A stretch of DNA of 64,000 bases from Streptomyces purpureus (GTDB lineage Bacteria; Actinomycetota; Actinomycetes; Streptomycetales; Streptomycetaceae): the NCBI RefSeq assembly GCF_014648195.1, contig NZ_BMQQ01000004.1:274217-338216 (forward strand), written 5' to 3'. Positions 53,179 to 62,220 of this stretch are shown one piece after another. Below the pieces are notes generated by a model. The model made no database searches, was not told the origin of the DNA, and saw only the letters and a list, made by a program, of their open reading frames with translations. The translations under genes and the position numbers were made by a program. Positions within the stretch are counted from its first letter, which is position 1. Every line of letters begins with the position of its first letter.

Positions 53179-54621
53179 GTGACGTCTCGAAAGCCTGATG
53201 AGCAATTGGCGCGCAACTCCAGACTCCGACTCGTCCGTCCGCGGCCCCTCACCACGGCCCGACGGGCCGTGACGGCCCGGCGCACCCGGCCGGCGTCGCG
53301 GCCGCCCGAGGGGACCCCGCCCGCCGCGGAGCTGGCCCGCCAGGCGCGGGCCGTCCTCGCCGACGCCGTCCGCGTCGCCCGCTGGGCCGCCGCCGGGCAC
53401 CGCCCCGACGCCCCGCCCACCGGAGAACGGGCCGCCGCCGCACTCGACCTGACGCCCGACCAGGTCCGCGCGGGCTGGGACCGCGCCCGCCTCGCCGGAC
53501 TCGTCGAGCTCCACGGCTCCACCGCCCGCCCCGGCTGGCGCCTGCACGCCTGGGACCGCGACGACACCGCCGTCCTGCGCGGCTGGGTCGCGCTCTTCGA
53601 CGCCTGGTCGCTGGTCCACCCGGCCCCGGCCGCTGTGGCACCCGCCGCCGTCGCCGAGGTCGTCGAAGCCGTCCCCCAGGTGCTCTCCCTTCTTCAGCTC
53701 TCGGCCGGCCCCGTTCACGTACCGGCCCTGCTCGACCTGCTGGAGCAGCGCGTCGCCGAACTCCGCGAGGAGCGCTGCGAGGTCCCCTACGACCCGCAGG
53801 ACCCCGATTCCGCCCGGGCCTCGGACCCCGTCCAGACCGCGGACGCGATCCCCGTGCCCGTGCCGGTCCCGCTCCCCGACGGGCCCGCCGCCCCCGCCGT
53901 CCCGCTCGCCCCCCTCCTCGACTGGGCCCTGGACGGCCTCGCCGCCGTCGGCGCCCTGACCCTCGGCGACGGCCACGCCACCCTGACCCCGCTCGGCAAC
54001 TGGGCGGTCTGGGTCAAGCTGGAGCAGATCTGCGTCGCCGCGCAGAGCCCTGCCGGCCATATCGAGCAGTCGGCCGAGGACATGCTCCGCGGCTCCACCC
54101 GGCTCACCCCCGGACCCGCCCGCACCGAGTACCGCGCCTGGCTCGCCGCCCGCCCGCTCGCCGGCGCCGTCTCCGAACTGCTCACCGTCGCCCGCGGCGA
54201 GGACGCGCTGCTGCGCGGCCTCGCCTTCGACGCCCTGCGTGTCGTCGGGGCCCCGGCCGAGGCCGAGGTCCGTGCCGCCGCCGGGGAGCCGTCGCTGCGC
54301 CCTTACGCGCTGCTGTGGCTCGCCGAGTTCGAAGGCATGGACCCCGACGACGCCCCCGACGTCCTCAGCCGCGAGGAAGCGACCTGGCTCTGGGTGGACA
54401 CCGCCGCCGCCGTCGCCGACCACGGCGAGAGCGCCCTGCTGGTCCGGCACCTCGAATCGGCCGTGCAGGGAACCGTCCCCGCACTCCTCGACGAGGTCCG
54501 GGCCGTCGGACACCCCCGCACGGTCCAGGTCCTGGTCGCCCTCGCCGCCGCGCACCCCGATCCGGCCCTGGCCAAGGCGGTCCGCAGAGCCGCCTTCCAG
54601 GTCCACACCGGAGGGGCGTGA
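53179..54621 (+). CDS. Conserved protein of unknown function, paralogue of 6763-8208
   Basis: A 480-residue soluble protein from a GTG start. The N-terminal 40 residues are basic (SRLRLVRPRPLTTARRAVTA). Then VRVARWAAAGHRPD, LTPDQVRAGWDRARLAGLVE resembles a winged helix, and the C-terminal half is helical repeat-like (YRAWLAARPLAGAVSELLTV, LRPYALLWLAEFEGMDPDDA). It shares its layout with the 481-aa protein at 6763: RVARWA motif, LTPLG strand, and the repeat block. The two diverge strongly in the acidic linker region. Confidence 0.7.
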   Translation: MTSRKPDEQLARNSRLRLVRPRPLTTARRAVTARRTRPASRPPEGTPPAAELARQARAVLADAVRVARWAAAGHRPDAPPTGERAAAALDLTPDQVRAGWDRARLAGLVELHGSTARPGWRLHAWDRDDTAVLRGWVALFDAWSLVHPAPAAVAPAAVAEVVEAVPQVLSLLQLSAGPVHVPALLDLLEQRVAELREERCEVPYDPQDPDSARASDPVQTADAIPVPVPVPLPDGPAAPAVPLAPLLDWALDGLAAVGALTLGDGHATLTPLGNWAVWVKLEQICVAAQSPAGHIEQSAEDMLRGSTRLTPGPARTEYRAWLAARPLAGAVSELLTVARGEDALLRGLAFDALRVVGAPAEAEVRAAAGEPSLRPYALLWLAEFEGMDPDDAPDVLSREEATWLWVDTAAAVADHGESALLVRHLESAVQGTVPALLDEVRAVGHPRTVQVLVALAAAHPDPALAKAVRRAAFQVHTGGA

Positions 54622-54632
54622 GGGGCCCGCGT

Positions 54633-54658
54633 CCGAAGGGCTTCTGACGTCCCTTCGG
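54633..54658. terminator. Hairpin between convergent genes
   Basis: CCGAAGGG (54633-54640) pairs with CCCTTCGG (54651-54658) around ten bases, between the 480-aa gene and the convergent VOC gene. Confidence 0.6.
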
Positions 54659-54669
54659 GCCGGTCCGCC

Positions 54670-55071
54670 CTACTCCGAGGCGCCGGGGGTGTACGTCCCG
54701 AAACTCCAGATGTTCCCCTCGGCGTCCCGGGCCATGTAGTCGCGTGAGCCGTAGTCCTGGTCGGTCGGCGGCATCACGATCTCCACACCGTGCTCCACCG
54801 CCCGCGCGTGATGCCGGTCCACGTCGTCGACATGGACGAACACCCCCGCCGGACCGGCGTCCCGCATCAGCTTGTCGAACTCTCCTCCCGTGCCCTTGCT
54901 GCCCAGCATCACCATCCCGTTGCCGTACGACAGCTCCGCGTGCAGCACCTGGCCGTTCTCGCCCTCGTACACGGCGTTCTGCGTGAAGCCGAAGGCCTCC
55001 GTGATCTGTTTGATCGCGGCCTTGGCGTCGTCGTAGGTCAGGGTGGGGCAGATGTGGGGTGCTTCTGACAT
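54670..55071 (-). CDS. VOC-family (glyoxalase/bleomycin-resistance fold) protein
   Basis: A 133-residue protein, MSEAPHICPTLTYDDAKAAI, with EAFGFTQNAVYEGENGQVLH, GPAGVFVHVDDVDRHHARAV and DYMARDAEGNIWSFGTYTPG, the two beta-alpha-beta units of the VOC fold, PhnB-like. No resistance function can be claimed. The start at 55071 skips three in-frame codons (MIG). GGGAGTGAT-type ribosome site precedes it. Confidence 0.82.
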   Translation of the reverse strand: MSEAPHICPTLTYDDAKAAIKQITEAFGFTQNAVYEGENGQVLHAELSYGNGMVMLGSKGTGGEFDKLMRDAGPAGVFVHVDDVDRHHARAVEHGVEIVMPPTDQDYGSRDYMARDAEGNIWSFGTYTPGASE

Positions 55072-55185
55072 CCCGATCACTCCTTCTCGCTCGGTACGTT
55101 CGGTACGCAGGTCGGGACCTAGGAATGTGACCTGGATCTCAGTCTGGCATCCACCACTGACAACGCGCCGAAAGCGGCCGGAGGA

Positions 55186-56076
55186 TCAGCGGAAGGTGTT
55201 GCAGCGTGCCATGTCGCCGGTGCGGTAACCGGTGGAGAACCACTCCTGACGCTGCTGCGCGGAGCCGTGCGTCCAGTTCTCCGGCGTCACCCGCCCCTGG
55301 AATTTCTCCTGGATACGGTCGTCCCCGACGGCCGCCGCCGCGTCCAGACCGTCCCGGATGTCGGTCTCGTCGAGCCGGGTCAACAACGGTCGCCCCGTCT
55401 TCTCGTCCGGTGTCGTCGTCGCGTGCCGGGCCCACACCCCCGCGTAGCAGTCCGCCTGCAGCTCCACCCGCACCGCGTTGCTCGCCGCGCCCGTCCGCCC
55501 GTCCTGCGCCCGCGCCAGCGTCCCGGTCAGGTTCTGCACATGGTGGCCGTACTCGTGCGCCACCACGTACGCCTGCGCGAAGGGTCCCCCGCTCGAACCG
55601 AACGTGGTCCGCAGCTCGTCGAAGAAGCCCAGGTCCAGATAGACCTGCCGGTCGCCAGGGCAGTAGAACGGCCCCACCGCCGCGGTCGCCGACCCGCACG
55701 CAGTACCGATCCGCTGGGTGAAGATCACCGTGCGGGCGTCCGCGTAACGGCCGCCCCGGCGCACGTACTCCGCCCGCCAGAAGTCCTGCACGCTGTTGAC
55801 GACCGCCACGATCCGGCAGTCCTGGCGGGTGTTCGCGTCCGCTCCCGTCCGGCAGCCGCGCTCGACCTCCGCCGCCGACGACGCCGTGGCCGCAGGCTCG
55901 TCACCGCCCGGTGACAGACCCAGCTGCTCCGGACCCACCCCGAAGAACAGCCCCAGGATCAACGCGATGAATCCGACGATGCCGCCGCCGACGGTGGCCC
56001 GTCCCCCGGGGATGCGGCTGCCGCGGACGTCCCGGACCTCCGAGGTGTCCAGATGCGCGTCGTCGTCGAACTGCAC
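55186..56076 (-). CDS. Membrane-anchored neutral zinc metallopeptidase (YpfJ family)
   Basis: A 296-residue protein of the YpfJ/KPN_02809 type. A cytoplasmic leader with RIPGGRATVGG precedes one transmembrane helix (about 30-48, GIVGFIALILGLFFGVGP). The extracellular domain has QDFWRAEYVRRGGRYADART, ACGSATAAVGPFYCPGDRQV, the zinc motif VVAHEYGHHVQNLTGTLARA (HEYGHH) and VRVELQADCYAGVWARHAT with the third ligand. Substrates unknown. Divergent from the PQQ-like gene. Confidence 0.93.
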   Translation of the reverse strand: MQFDDDAHLDTSEVRDVRGSRIPGGRATVGGGIVGFIALILGLFFGVGPEQLGLSPGGDEPAATASSAAEVERGCRTGADANTRQDCRIVAVVNSVQDFWRAEYVRRGGRYADARTVIFTQRIGTACGSATAAVGPFYCPGDRQVYLDLGFFDELRTTFGSSGGPFAQAYVVAHEYGHHVQNLTGTLARAQDGRTGAASNAVRVELQADCYAGVWARHATTTPDEKTGRPLLTRLDETDIRDGLDAAAAVGDDRIQEKFQGRVTPENWTHGSAQQRQEWFSTGYRTGDMARCNTFR

Positions 56077-56295
56077 GGCCCACCGTCCTCCGCGTCGCTG
56101 CCGCGGCAGAGGCCGCCGCCCTGCGCCGAGTATCGATCACTGCGGTGCGTCTCGCCCCTTTTGTCCCACCAGCGCCGCTACGCTCTGCGCCTGATTCGCC
56201 GGATCAATGGCCAGAACCACGGCCCGTTCCCTAGCCTGTGCTGCCGTGGCACCAAGAAATCAACGCCGTGCCCACATGGCGTCGAAGGGGGAAGG

Positions 56296-57126
56296 GTGAC
56301 CGCTCAGCCGCACCGCAGCGCCGACCACGCCGCGGAAAGCAGTGCCGACCGCAGCGCCGAAAGCAGCGCCGACCGCACCGCGGAACGCGACACCGACCGA
56401 AGCACAGGCGGCAACGCCGGCCGGAGCGCCGACCGGAGCGTCAACCGGACGGGGGTTCGGACGGTACGCCGGGGCGTACGCCTGGCGCTCGCCGTCGTCA
56501 CCGCCGCGCTGGCCCTGCCCCTGGTGACCGCGGCCGCCACCCACTCCCGGGCCGTGCCCTACGGCGACCGCCTCACCGCCCACACCTCCGCCGCCGTCAC
56601 GGCCATGGAGCCCGCGCTACGGGTACGCGGCCACGCCGTGGAGGCGTATGACCCCGCCACCGGCCACCGCCGCTGGACCTACACCCGCGAGGGCCGCCAC
56701 CCCCTCGCCGTCCTGCCGCTGCCCGGCCACGCCCTGGCCCTGTGGAGCGACGGCATGGTCACCGACACCGTCCGCGAGGACGGCAGCGCCGTGCGCTGGC
56801 ACCGCGTCATCCCCGCCTTCGACGCCCGGAGCGGATCCGTGCTCCAGCCGCTCGACCCCCAGGCGAAGATGCTCGCCGTCGTCACCCCCGAACGCATCGC
56901 GGCCTACCGCGTCGCCGACGGCGACCTGCGCTGGATCCTGCCTCCCCGCCGCGGCTGCACCTATGTCCCGCAGCGCCACCTGCGCACCTCCGACGCGCTC
57001 CTGATCGCCCAGCCCTGCACCGAGCCGGCCGCCTGGACCGCCGAACTCGTCGCCGTCGACGAATTCGGCCGGATCGAGCCGGACCGCGAGCCGCTGGGCA
57101 ACGAGATCCCCACCCCGAAGCCTTAG
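56296..57126 (+). CDS. Membrane protein with a PQQ-like outer-repeat domain
   Basis: A 276-residue protein from a GTG start (GGGGGAAGG upstream). Residues about 1-55 are a polar repeat region with SADRSAESSADRTAERDTDR, degenerate SADR/SAES units. A transmembrane helix follows (about 57-78, LALAVVTAALALPLVTAAAT). The outer part holds PQQ-type beta-propeller blades: VEAYDPATGHRRWTYTREGR and AAYRVADGDLRWILPPRRGC. Too few blades for a full propeller; a single-lobe sensor or carbohydrate-binding role is possible. Confidence 0.75.
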   Translation: MTAQPHRSADHAAESSADRSAESSADRTAERDTDRSTGGNAGRSADRSVNRTGVRTVRRGVRLALAVVTAALALPLVTAAATHSRAVPYGDRLTAHTSAAVTAMEPALRVRGHAVEAYDPATGHRRWTYTREGRHPLAVLPLPGHALALWSDGMVTDTVREDGSAVRWHRVIPAFDARSGSVLQPLDPQAKMLAVVTPERIAAYRVADGDLRWILPPRRGCTYVPQRHLRTSDALLIAQPCTEPAAWTAELVAVDEFGRIEPDREPLGNEIPTPKP

Positions 57127-57217
57127 CCCCCCGGCCACCAGGCGCGGGAGTGCGCGGGGGCCGGTGCCCCCGGAGTGACCCTCGTCGCACGGCAGAAAAC
57201 CAGTTGCACACGCCCGT

Positions 57218-57254
57218 TAGACTGGCCTCCATGGCCATTCTCCCTGTGCATTAG
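57218..57254 (+). promoter_or_regulatory. Candidate leaderless leader peptide upstream of the ABC-F gene
   Basis: TAGACT (57218-57223), a plausible -10 box, stands seven bases before ATG at 57231, which opens a seven-codon frame MAILPVH ending in TAG at 57254. A transcript started here would be leaderless and would run 61 bases to the ABC-F start. Short leader peptides that stall ribosomes control many ABC-F genes. Confidence 0.5.
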
Positions 57255-57315
57255 CGGCGTCGAAGCCCCGCCCCCGCCGTCCTTCCGCCGTCCATATCCG
57301 CCCTGGAGTCTGTCC

Positions 57316-58914
57316 GTGATCACCGCTTCCGGCATCGAGCTGCGCGCCGGCGCCCGCGTCCTCATCGAATCCGCGTCCTTCCGCATCGCCAAAGGTGACC
57401 GCATCGGTCTCGTCGGCCGCAACGGCGCCGGCAAGACCACCCTCACCAAGTGCCTCGCGGGTGAAGGCATCCCCGCCGCCGGCCAGATCGCCCGCTCCGG
57501 CGAGGTCGGCTATCTGCCGCAGGACCCGCGCACCGGCGACCTCGACGTCCTCGCCCGCGACCGCATCCTCTCCGCCCGCGGCCTGGACGTACTCATCCGC
57601 AAGATGCGGATGAACGAGGAGCGCATCGCGAGCGGCCAGGGCGCCACCCGCGACAAGGCGCTCAAGCAGTACGAGCGCCAGGAGACCGAGTTCCTCACCA
57701 AGGGCGGGTACGCCGCCGAGGCCGAGGCCGCCACCATCGCCGCCGCGCTCGGCCTGCCCGACCGGGTCCTCGGCCAGCCGCTGCACACCCTCTCCGGAGG
57801 TCAGCGCCGCCGTGTCGAGCTCGCCCGCATCCTCTTCTCGGACGCCGACACGCTCCTGCTCGACGAGCCGACCAACCACCTCGACGCCGACTCGATCGTC
57901 TGGCTGCGCGACTACCTGAAGACCTACCGCGGCGGCTTCATCGTCATCTCCCACGACGTCGACCTCGTGGAGACCGTCGTCAACAAGGTCTTCTACCTGG
58001 ACGCCAACCGCTCCACCATCGACGTCTACAACATGGGCTGGAAGCTCTACCAGCAGCAGCGCGAGGCCGACGAGAAGCGCCGCCGCCGCGAGCGCCAGAA
58101 CGCCGAGAAGAAGGCCGCGGCCCTCAACGCGCAGGCCGACAAGATGCGCGCCAAGGCCACCAAGACCGTCGCCGCCCAGAACATGGCCCGCCGCGCCGAG
58201 CGCCTGCTGTCCGGTCTCGAGGACGCCCGCGTCTCCGACAAGGTCGCCAAGCTGCGCTTCCCGGACCCGGCGCCGTGCGGGAAGACCCCCCTGACGGCCG
58301 ACGGCCTGTCGAAGTCGTACGGCTCGCTCGAGATCTTCACCGATGTGAACCTCGCCATCGACAAGGGCTCGCGGGTCGTCATCCTCGGCCTCAACGGCGC
58401 CGGCAAGACCACGCTGCTGCGGCTCCTGGGCGGCGTGGAGCAGCCCGACACCGGCGAGGTCAGCCCTGGTCACGGCCTCAAGCTCGGCTACTACGCGCAG
58501 GAGCACGAGACCCTCGACCCGGACCGCTCGGTCCTGGAGAACATGCGCTCCGCCGCGCCCGACCTCGACCTCGTCGAGGTGCGCAAGGTGCTCGGCTCCT
58601 TCCTCTTCTCCGGCGACGACGTCGACAAGCCGGCCGGGGTGCTCTCCGGCGGTGAGAAGACCCGGCTCGCCCTGGCCACCCTGGTCGTCTCCTCGGCGAA
58701 CGTCCTCCTCCTCGACGAGCCGACGAACAACCTCGACCCGGCCAGCCGCGAGGAGATCCTCGGCGCGCTGCGCACCTACAAGGGCGCGGTCGTGCTGGTC
58801 ACCCACGACGAGGGCGCCGTCGAGGCGCTCCAGCCGGAGCGGATCATCCTGCTCCCGGACGGTGTCGAGGACCTCTGGGGAGCCGACTACGCGGACCTGG
58901 TGGCCCTGGCCTGA
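57316..58914 (+). CDS. ABC-F subfamily ATPase
   Basis: A soluble 532-residue protein with two ABC ATPase domains and no membrane part, so it acts on ribosomes, not transport. Domain 1: Walker A GRNGAGKTT (about 35), LSGGQRRRVELARIL, DEPTNHLDADS. A charged, Arg/Lys/Glu-rich linker (about 235-300, READEKRRRRERQNAEKKAA) contacts the P-site tRNA in relatives. Domain 2: GLNGAGKTTLLR, LSGGEKTRLALATLV, DEPTNNLD. Housekeeping translation factor or antibiotic-protection protein; the linker alone does not decide. GTG start at 57316. Confidence 0.92.
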   Translation: MITASGIELRAGARVLIESASFRIAKGDRIGLVGRNGAGKTTLTKCLAGEGIPAAGQIARSGEVGYLPQDPRTGDLDVLARDRILSARGLDVLIRKMRMNEERIASGQGATRDKALKQYERQETEFLTKGGYAAEAEAATIAAALGLPDRVLGQPLHTLSGGQRRRVELARILFSDADTLLLDEPTNHLDADSIVWLRDYLKTYRGGFIVISHDVDLVETVVNKVFYLDANRSTIDVYNMGWKLYQQQREADEKRRRRERQNAEKKAAALNAQADKMRAKATKTVAAQNMARRAERLLSGLEDARVSDKVAKLRFPDPAPCGKTPLTADGLSKSYGSLEIFTDVNLAIDKGSRVVILGLNGAGKTTLLRLLGGVEQPDTGEVSPGHGLKLGYYAQEHETLDPDRSVLENMRSAAPDLDLVEVRKVLGSFLFSGDDVDKPAGVLSGGEKTRLALATLVVSSANVLLLDEPTNNLDPASREEILGALRTYKGAVVLVTHDEGAVEALQPERIILLPDGVEDLWGADYADLVALA

Positions 58915-59245
58915 TCGTCTCCGTATGGATCATTCGGCCTACGGGTGATCCATCATCTGAGTGAGTGCGTCTCGTACCGCGGCGTGGCTTCCGGTGGATT
59001 GCGTCCACCCGGGCCACGCCGCGCCGTCGTTCCCGGCGTGCCGGGGGCGCCCCGCTGACCTGGCGATACGTGCCCGTCCCGGCTCGGACCAAGGAAAACG
59101 GTTCACCGGAATCTGGGATTCCGGTCGTGAGGACGGCGTTCCGCCCGCCAAACCTCGTCGCACAGACCTTGTCGAATGGGTGGCCATCCCGCTCCAGAGG
59201 GGTGATCATGAGAGTCCAGAGCGCACTTCCCATGAGGAGGCACGG
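58915..59245. other. Intergenic region with a terminator hairpin
   Basis: No gene is visible in these 331 bases. ATGGATCA (58925-58932) pairs with TGATCCAT (58946-58953), about 10 bases past the ABC-F stop, and should end that transcript. The right part, with GAGGAGG at 59234-59240, leads into the small HTH gene. Confidence 0.6.
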
Positions 59246-59467
59246 GTGGCCGAGACTCTGAAGAAGGGCAGCCGGGTGACCGGCGCCGCGCGCGACAAGC
59301 TCGCGGCAGACCTGAAGAAGAAGTACGACTCCGGTGCGAGCATCCGGGCGCTGGCCGAGGAAACCGGCCGCTCCTACGGATTCGTCCATCGGATGCTCAG
59401 TGAGTCCGGAGTGACGCTGCGGGGACGCGGCGGAGCGACCCGAGGCAAGAAGGCCCCCACGGCCTGA
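59246..59467 (+). CDS. Small helix-turn-helix protein
   Basis: A basic 73-residue protein, VAETLKKGSRVTGAARDKLA. A single helix-turn-helix is clear: KYDSGASIRALAEETGRSYG followed by FVHRMLSESGVTLRGRGG. The Arg/Lys-rich ends should bind DNA. This is a common streptomycete protein of unknown regulon. GAGGAGG lies six bases before the GTG at 59246. Confidence 0.82.
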   Translation: MAETLKKGSRVTGAARDKLAADLKKKYDSGASIRALAEETGRSYGFVHRMLSESGVTLRGRGGATRGKKAPTA

Positions 59468-59642
59468 CGCCCAGGGGCGTCCCCGGCCCTCCCGGAGCCT
59501 CCGGGACCGAGGGCGCTGCTCGTCCGGGCGCGGTTCGTCCGGCCCCACCGATTTCGGCGTGGCCACCCGGTCGGTCCTGCGGTCGACCGGGTGGTTACTG
59601 TGCAGTCACTTGACTGTGCTGCACCGGAACCGGAGGAGCCCC

Positions 59643-60443
59643 ATGACCTCGCTCGACTCTGTGCTCGTTGTATTCGACAAGGACGGTGTGCGGCTCACCG
59701 TCGAGGACGCCGTTGCCACGGTGACCCTGACCAACCCGGCCAAGCGCAACGCCCAGTCTCCCGCTCTGTGGCGGGCGTTGGCGGAAGCCGGACGGTCGCT
59801 GCCGGGCAGCGTGCGGGTCGTGGTGCTGCGCGGCGAGGGCAAATCCTTCTCCGCGGGGCTCGACCGGCAGGCGTTCACGCCCGAGGGCTTCGACGGCGAG
59901 CCGTCCTTCCTCGACCTCGCGCGCGGCTCCGACGCGGACCTCGACGCGGTCATCGCCGAATACCAAGAAGCCTTCACCTGGTGGCGCCGTAACGACCTCG
60001 TGTCCATCGCGGCCGTCCAGGGCCACGCGATCGGCGCCGGCTTCCAGCTGGCCCTCGCCTGCGACCTGCGCGTCGTGGCCGAGGACGTCCAGTTCGCCAT
60101 GCGTGAGACAAGCCTCGGCCTGGTGCCGGACCTCACGGGCACGCACCCGCTGGTCGGCCTGGTCGGCTACGCCCGCGCGCTGGAGATCTGCGCCACGGGC
60201 CGCTTCGTGGGCGCGGCGGAGGCAGAACGCACCGGCCTCGCCAACCTCGCGGTCCCCCTCGACGAGCTCGACGGCGCGGTACGAGACCTGAGCGCGGCCC
60301 TGCTCGCGGCCCCGCGTGACGCCGTCATCGAGACGAAGGCCCTGCTCCGGGGCGCCACGGACCGCACGTACGAGGACCAGCGCACCGCCGAACGCGCCGC
60401 CCAGGCCCGCCGCCTGCGCGACCTGGCGGGCCTCGGCGACTGA
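59643..60443 (+). CDS. Enoyl-CoA hydratase/isomerase family protein
   Basis: A 266-residue crotonase-fold enzyme. It has VATVTLTNPAKRNAQSPALW, the oxyanion segment LRGEGKSFSAGLDRQAF, IAAVQGHAIGAGFQLALACD (second oxyanion glycine near 123) and the FAMRETSLGLVPDLTGTHPL loop. The usual Glu pair of hydratases is not obvious, the loop carries an Asp in VPDLTG, so it may be an isomerase. CCGGAGGAGCCCC precedes the ATG. Confidence 0.85.
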   Translation: MTSLDSVLVVFDKDGVRLTVEDAVATVTLTNPAKRNAQSPALWRALAEAGRSLPGSVRVVVLRGEGKSFSAGLDRQAFTPEGFDGEPSFLDLARGSDADLDAVIAEYQEAFTWWRRNDLVSIAAVQGHAIGAGFQLALACDLRVVAEDVQFAMRETSLGLVPDLTGTHPLVGLVGYARALEICATGRFVGAAEAERTGLANLAVPLDELDGAVRDLSAALLAAPRDAVIETKALLRGATDRTYEDQRTAERAAQARRLRDLAGLGD

Positions 60444-60508
60444 CCACCCCAGCGTCCGAGGCGGCCCGCCCGCCCGTCCCCCGGCGCCGGACGGCCTCCG
60501 CCGGACGT

Positions 60509-61339
60509 CTAGCGCACCTGTGTGATCAGGACCGTCACGGGCAGCGGCCGGGGCTGGGCCGTTTCGGCCGCGCGGCGTACCGCGTGGACGACGGTCGGTG
60601 GGCGGTGCCCCGCGGAGACGGCCAGTTCCACGCGGAGGTGGTCCGGCGCGCGGTGGACGGACGGGCCCAGGGTGGTCGTCAGGGCGTCGACGCCGTCGAC
60701 CGCGAGCACCGCGGCGGCGACGGGATCGGTGGCTGCGGTCGCCAACGGAACGCCCGCCGCCGCGCCGACGGCATCGCTTACGTCCTTCCCCAGGGGCGCG
60801 CCCGCCGCCGCGCCCACCGCATCGCTTACGTCCTTCCCCGGGGGCGCGCCCGCCGCCGGGGCGGTTCGCCCGGTCGGCCGAGGCGCCGCGCCTGGATCCG
60901 GGGGCGCGTCACCCAGGCCCGTCACGCGGAGGTCCACCCGGGCGATGGTCAGCCCGAGCCACTCGCCCGTGGTGAAGAGCGCGGTGCGCAGCTCCTCGGC
61001 CAGCTCCGGCAGGGGCGAGTCGCCCGAGGCCACGAACTCCCCGTCGATCAGCAACGGCCCCGGCCCCGCCGCGCCGGGGGGCGCCGGGAACTTCGATGGC
61101 CGGGGCGCGTCCGGGTCCGCCAGGCGCACTCTCATCGCGCCCGGCGCCACCCCTCGTACCTCGCCCGCCGCCCGACGGAGGACCGAGACGGCCGCCCGTT
61201 CCGCGAGCCAGGCACCGTCCTCCGTCCCGCCCAGGGGCAGCAGCCGACTGAGGCCGAGCCGGCCCCGTACCGCCGCCGACCAGCCGGTGCCGGTCGTCCC
61301 CGTGCCGCCCGACGCCGTATCTGCCGTCACACCTGCCAT
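60509..61339 (-). CDS. Asp23-cluster companion protein (nucleopolyhedrovirus P10-like annotation)
   Basis: A 276-residue Ala/Pro-rich protein, MAGVTADTASGGTGTTGTGW. Two halves look alike: RAAVSVLRRAAGEVRGVAPG with ALFTTGEWLGLTIARVDLRV, and AVLAVDGVDALTTTLGPSVH with VVHAVRRAAETAQPRPLPVT, both like Asp23/Gls24 beta-alpha units. Between them lies a 16-residue repeat GKDVSDAVGAAAGAPL, about two and a half copies. Homologues beside Asp23 genes are often mis-called P10 family. It is divergent from the Asp23 operon across 93 bases. Confidence 0.65.
   Translation of the reverse strand: MAGVTADTASGGTGTTGTGWSAAVRGRLGLSRLLPLGGTEDGAWLAERAAVSVLRRAAGEVRGVAPGAMRVRLADPDAPRPSKFPAPPGAAGPGPLLIDGEFVASGDSPLPELAEELRTALFTTGEWLGLTIARVDLRVTGLGDAPPDPGAAPRPTGRTAPAAGAPPGKDVSDAVGAAAGAPLGKDVSDAVGAAAGVPLATAATDPVAAAVLAVDGVDALTTTLGPSVHRAPDHLRVELAVSAGHRPPTVVHAVRRAAETAQPRPLPVTVLITQVR
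60751..60860. repeat. 48-bp repeat inside the companion gene
   Basis: GCATCGCTTACGTCCTTCCC occurs at 60771 and again 48 bases later at 60819, within two near-identical 48-bp units (60751-60798 and 60799-60846) and a partial third. Each encodes a 16-aa block with GKDVSDAV on the minus strand. Confidence 0.88.
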
Positions 61340-61432
61340 TCCTCCAGCCTGCCGCATCCCCGGCGCAGGATCGGGCAAGCGCACCTAATGTGGGCAAGGG
61401 AGTCCAGACCCGGCCGGAAGGGATGAACGGCG

Positions 61433-61921
61433 ATGACCGAGGCCGCACAGAGCAGGCAGCAGCAGACCTCCGACGAGACCGTTCGGACGCCGTTGGCCAA
61501 GCCGTCCCCGACGCGGCGGGGCGGGGGAGACCCGGGCGTCCGCGGGCGGACGACGATCGCCGACGGGGTCGTGGAGAAGATCGCCGGGCTGGCCGCCCGG
61601 GACGTGGTCGGTGTCCATGCCATGGGCGGCGGACTGTCCCGAACGCTCGGCGCCGTACGCGACCGGGTCCCCGGCGGTACGAAGTCCAGTGTCACGCGAG
61701 GTGTGAAGGCCGAGGTCGGCGAGGTGCAGACCGCGCTCGACCTGGAGATCGTCGTCGAGTACGGCGTCTCGATCTCCGATGTCGCCAGGGCCGTACGCGA
61801 GAACGTCGTCACGGCCGTCGAGCGGATGACCGGCCTGGAGGTCGTGGAGGTGAACATCGCCGTGAGCGATGTGAAGCTCCCCGACGAGGAGGAAGAAGAA
61901 CCGGAGACCCGGATTCAGTGA
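61433..61921 (+). CDS. Asp23/Gls24-family envelope stress protein
   Basis: A 162-residue protein of the Asp23 family, membrane-associated stress proteins. After a 35-residue polar start the domain reads GRTTIADGVVEKIAGLAARD, VVGVHAMGGGLSRTLGAVRD, DLEIVVEYGVSISDVARAVR and ENVVTAVERMTGLEVVEVNI, then an acidic end (LPDEEEEEPETRIQ). First gene of a five-gene cluster ending in AmaP, the membrane anchor for Asp23. Confidence 0.93.
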   Translation: MTEAAQSRQQQTSDETVRTPLAKPSPTRRGGGDPGVRGRTTIADGVVEKIAGLAARDVVGVHAMGGGLSRTLGAVRDRVPGGTKSSVTRGVKAEVGEVQTALDLEIVVEYGVSISDVARAVRENVVTAVERMTGLEVVEVNIAVSDVKLPDEEEEEPETRIQ

Positions 61922-62013
61922 CCGGCTTCGCCGGACCGGGCGGGCAACGGCCCGGGCAGGCGAGGAAGCAGCCGGGCTGAGGCGGGCCGAAGCAGGCGTT
62001 GAAGGGGCACAGC

Positions 62014-62214
62014 ATGAGCATGGCAGCGATCGGCCTGGTGGCCGGAATGGCGCTCGGCTTCGCCGGATACTTCGGCGGCTTCGGAGCGTTCGTGCTGGTG
62101 GCGGCCTTGGGAGCGATCGGTTTCGTGGCCGGCCGGTTCCTGGACGGAGACATCGAACCCGGCGACTTCTTCCGAGGTCGCGAGGGGCGCGAGCGCGTCG
62201 ACCGGCGGCGGTGA
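62014..62214 (+). CDS. Small membrane protein in the Asp23 cluster
   Basis: A 66-residue protein with two hydrophobic stretches (AAIGLVAGMALGFAGYFGGF and AFVLVAALGAIGFVAGRFLD) and a charged tail, DFFRGREGRERVDRRR. It resembles the DUF2273-type small proteins found beside Asp23 in Gram-positives. The ATG at 62014 is preferred over 61999. It probably helps anchor Asp23 proteins. Confidence 0.75.
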   Translation: MSMAAIGLVAGMALGFAGYFGGFGAFVLVAALGAIGFVAGRFLDGDIEPGDFFRGREGRERVDRRR

Positions 62215-62220
62215 CCCGGC

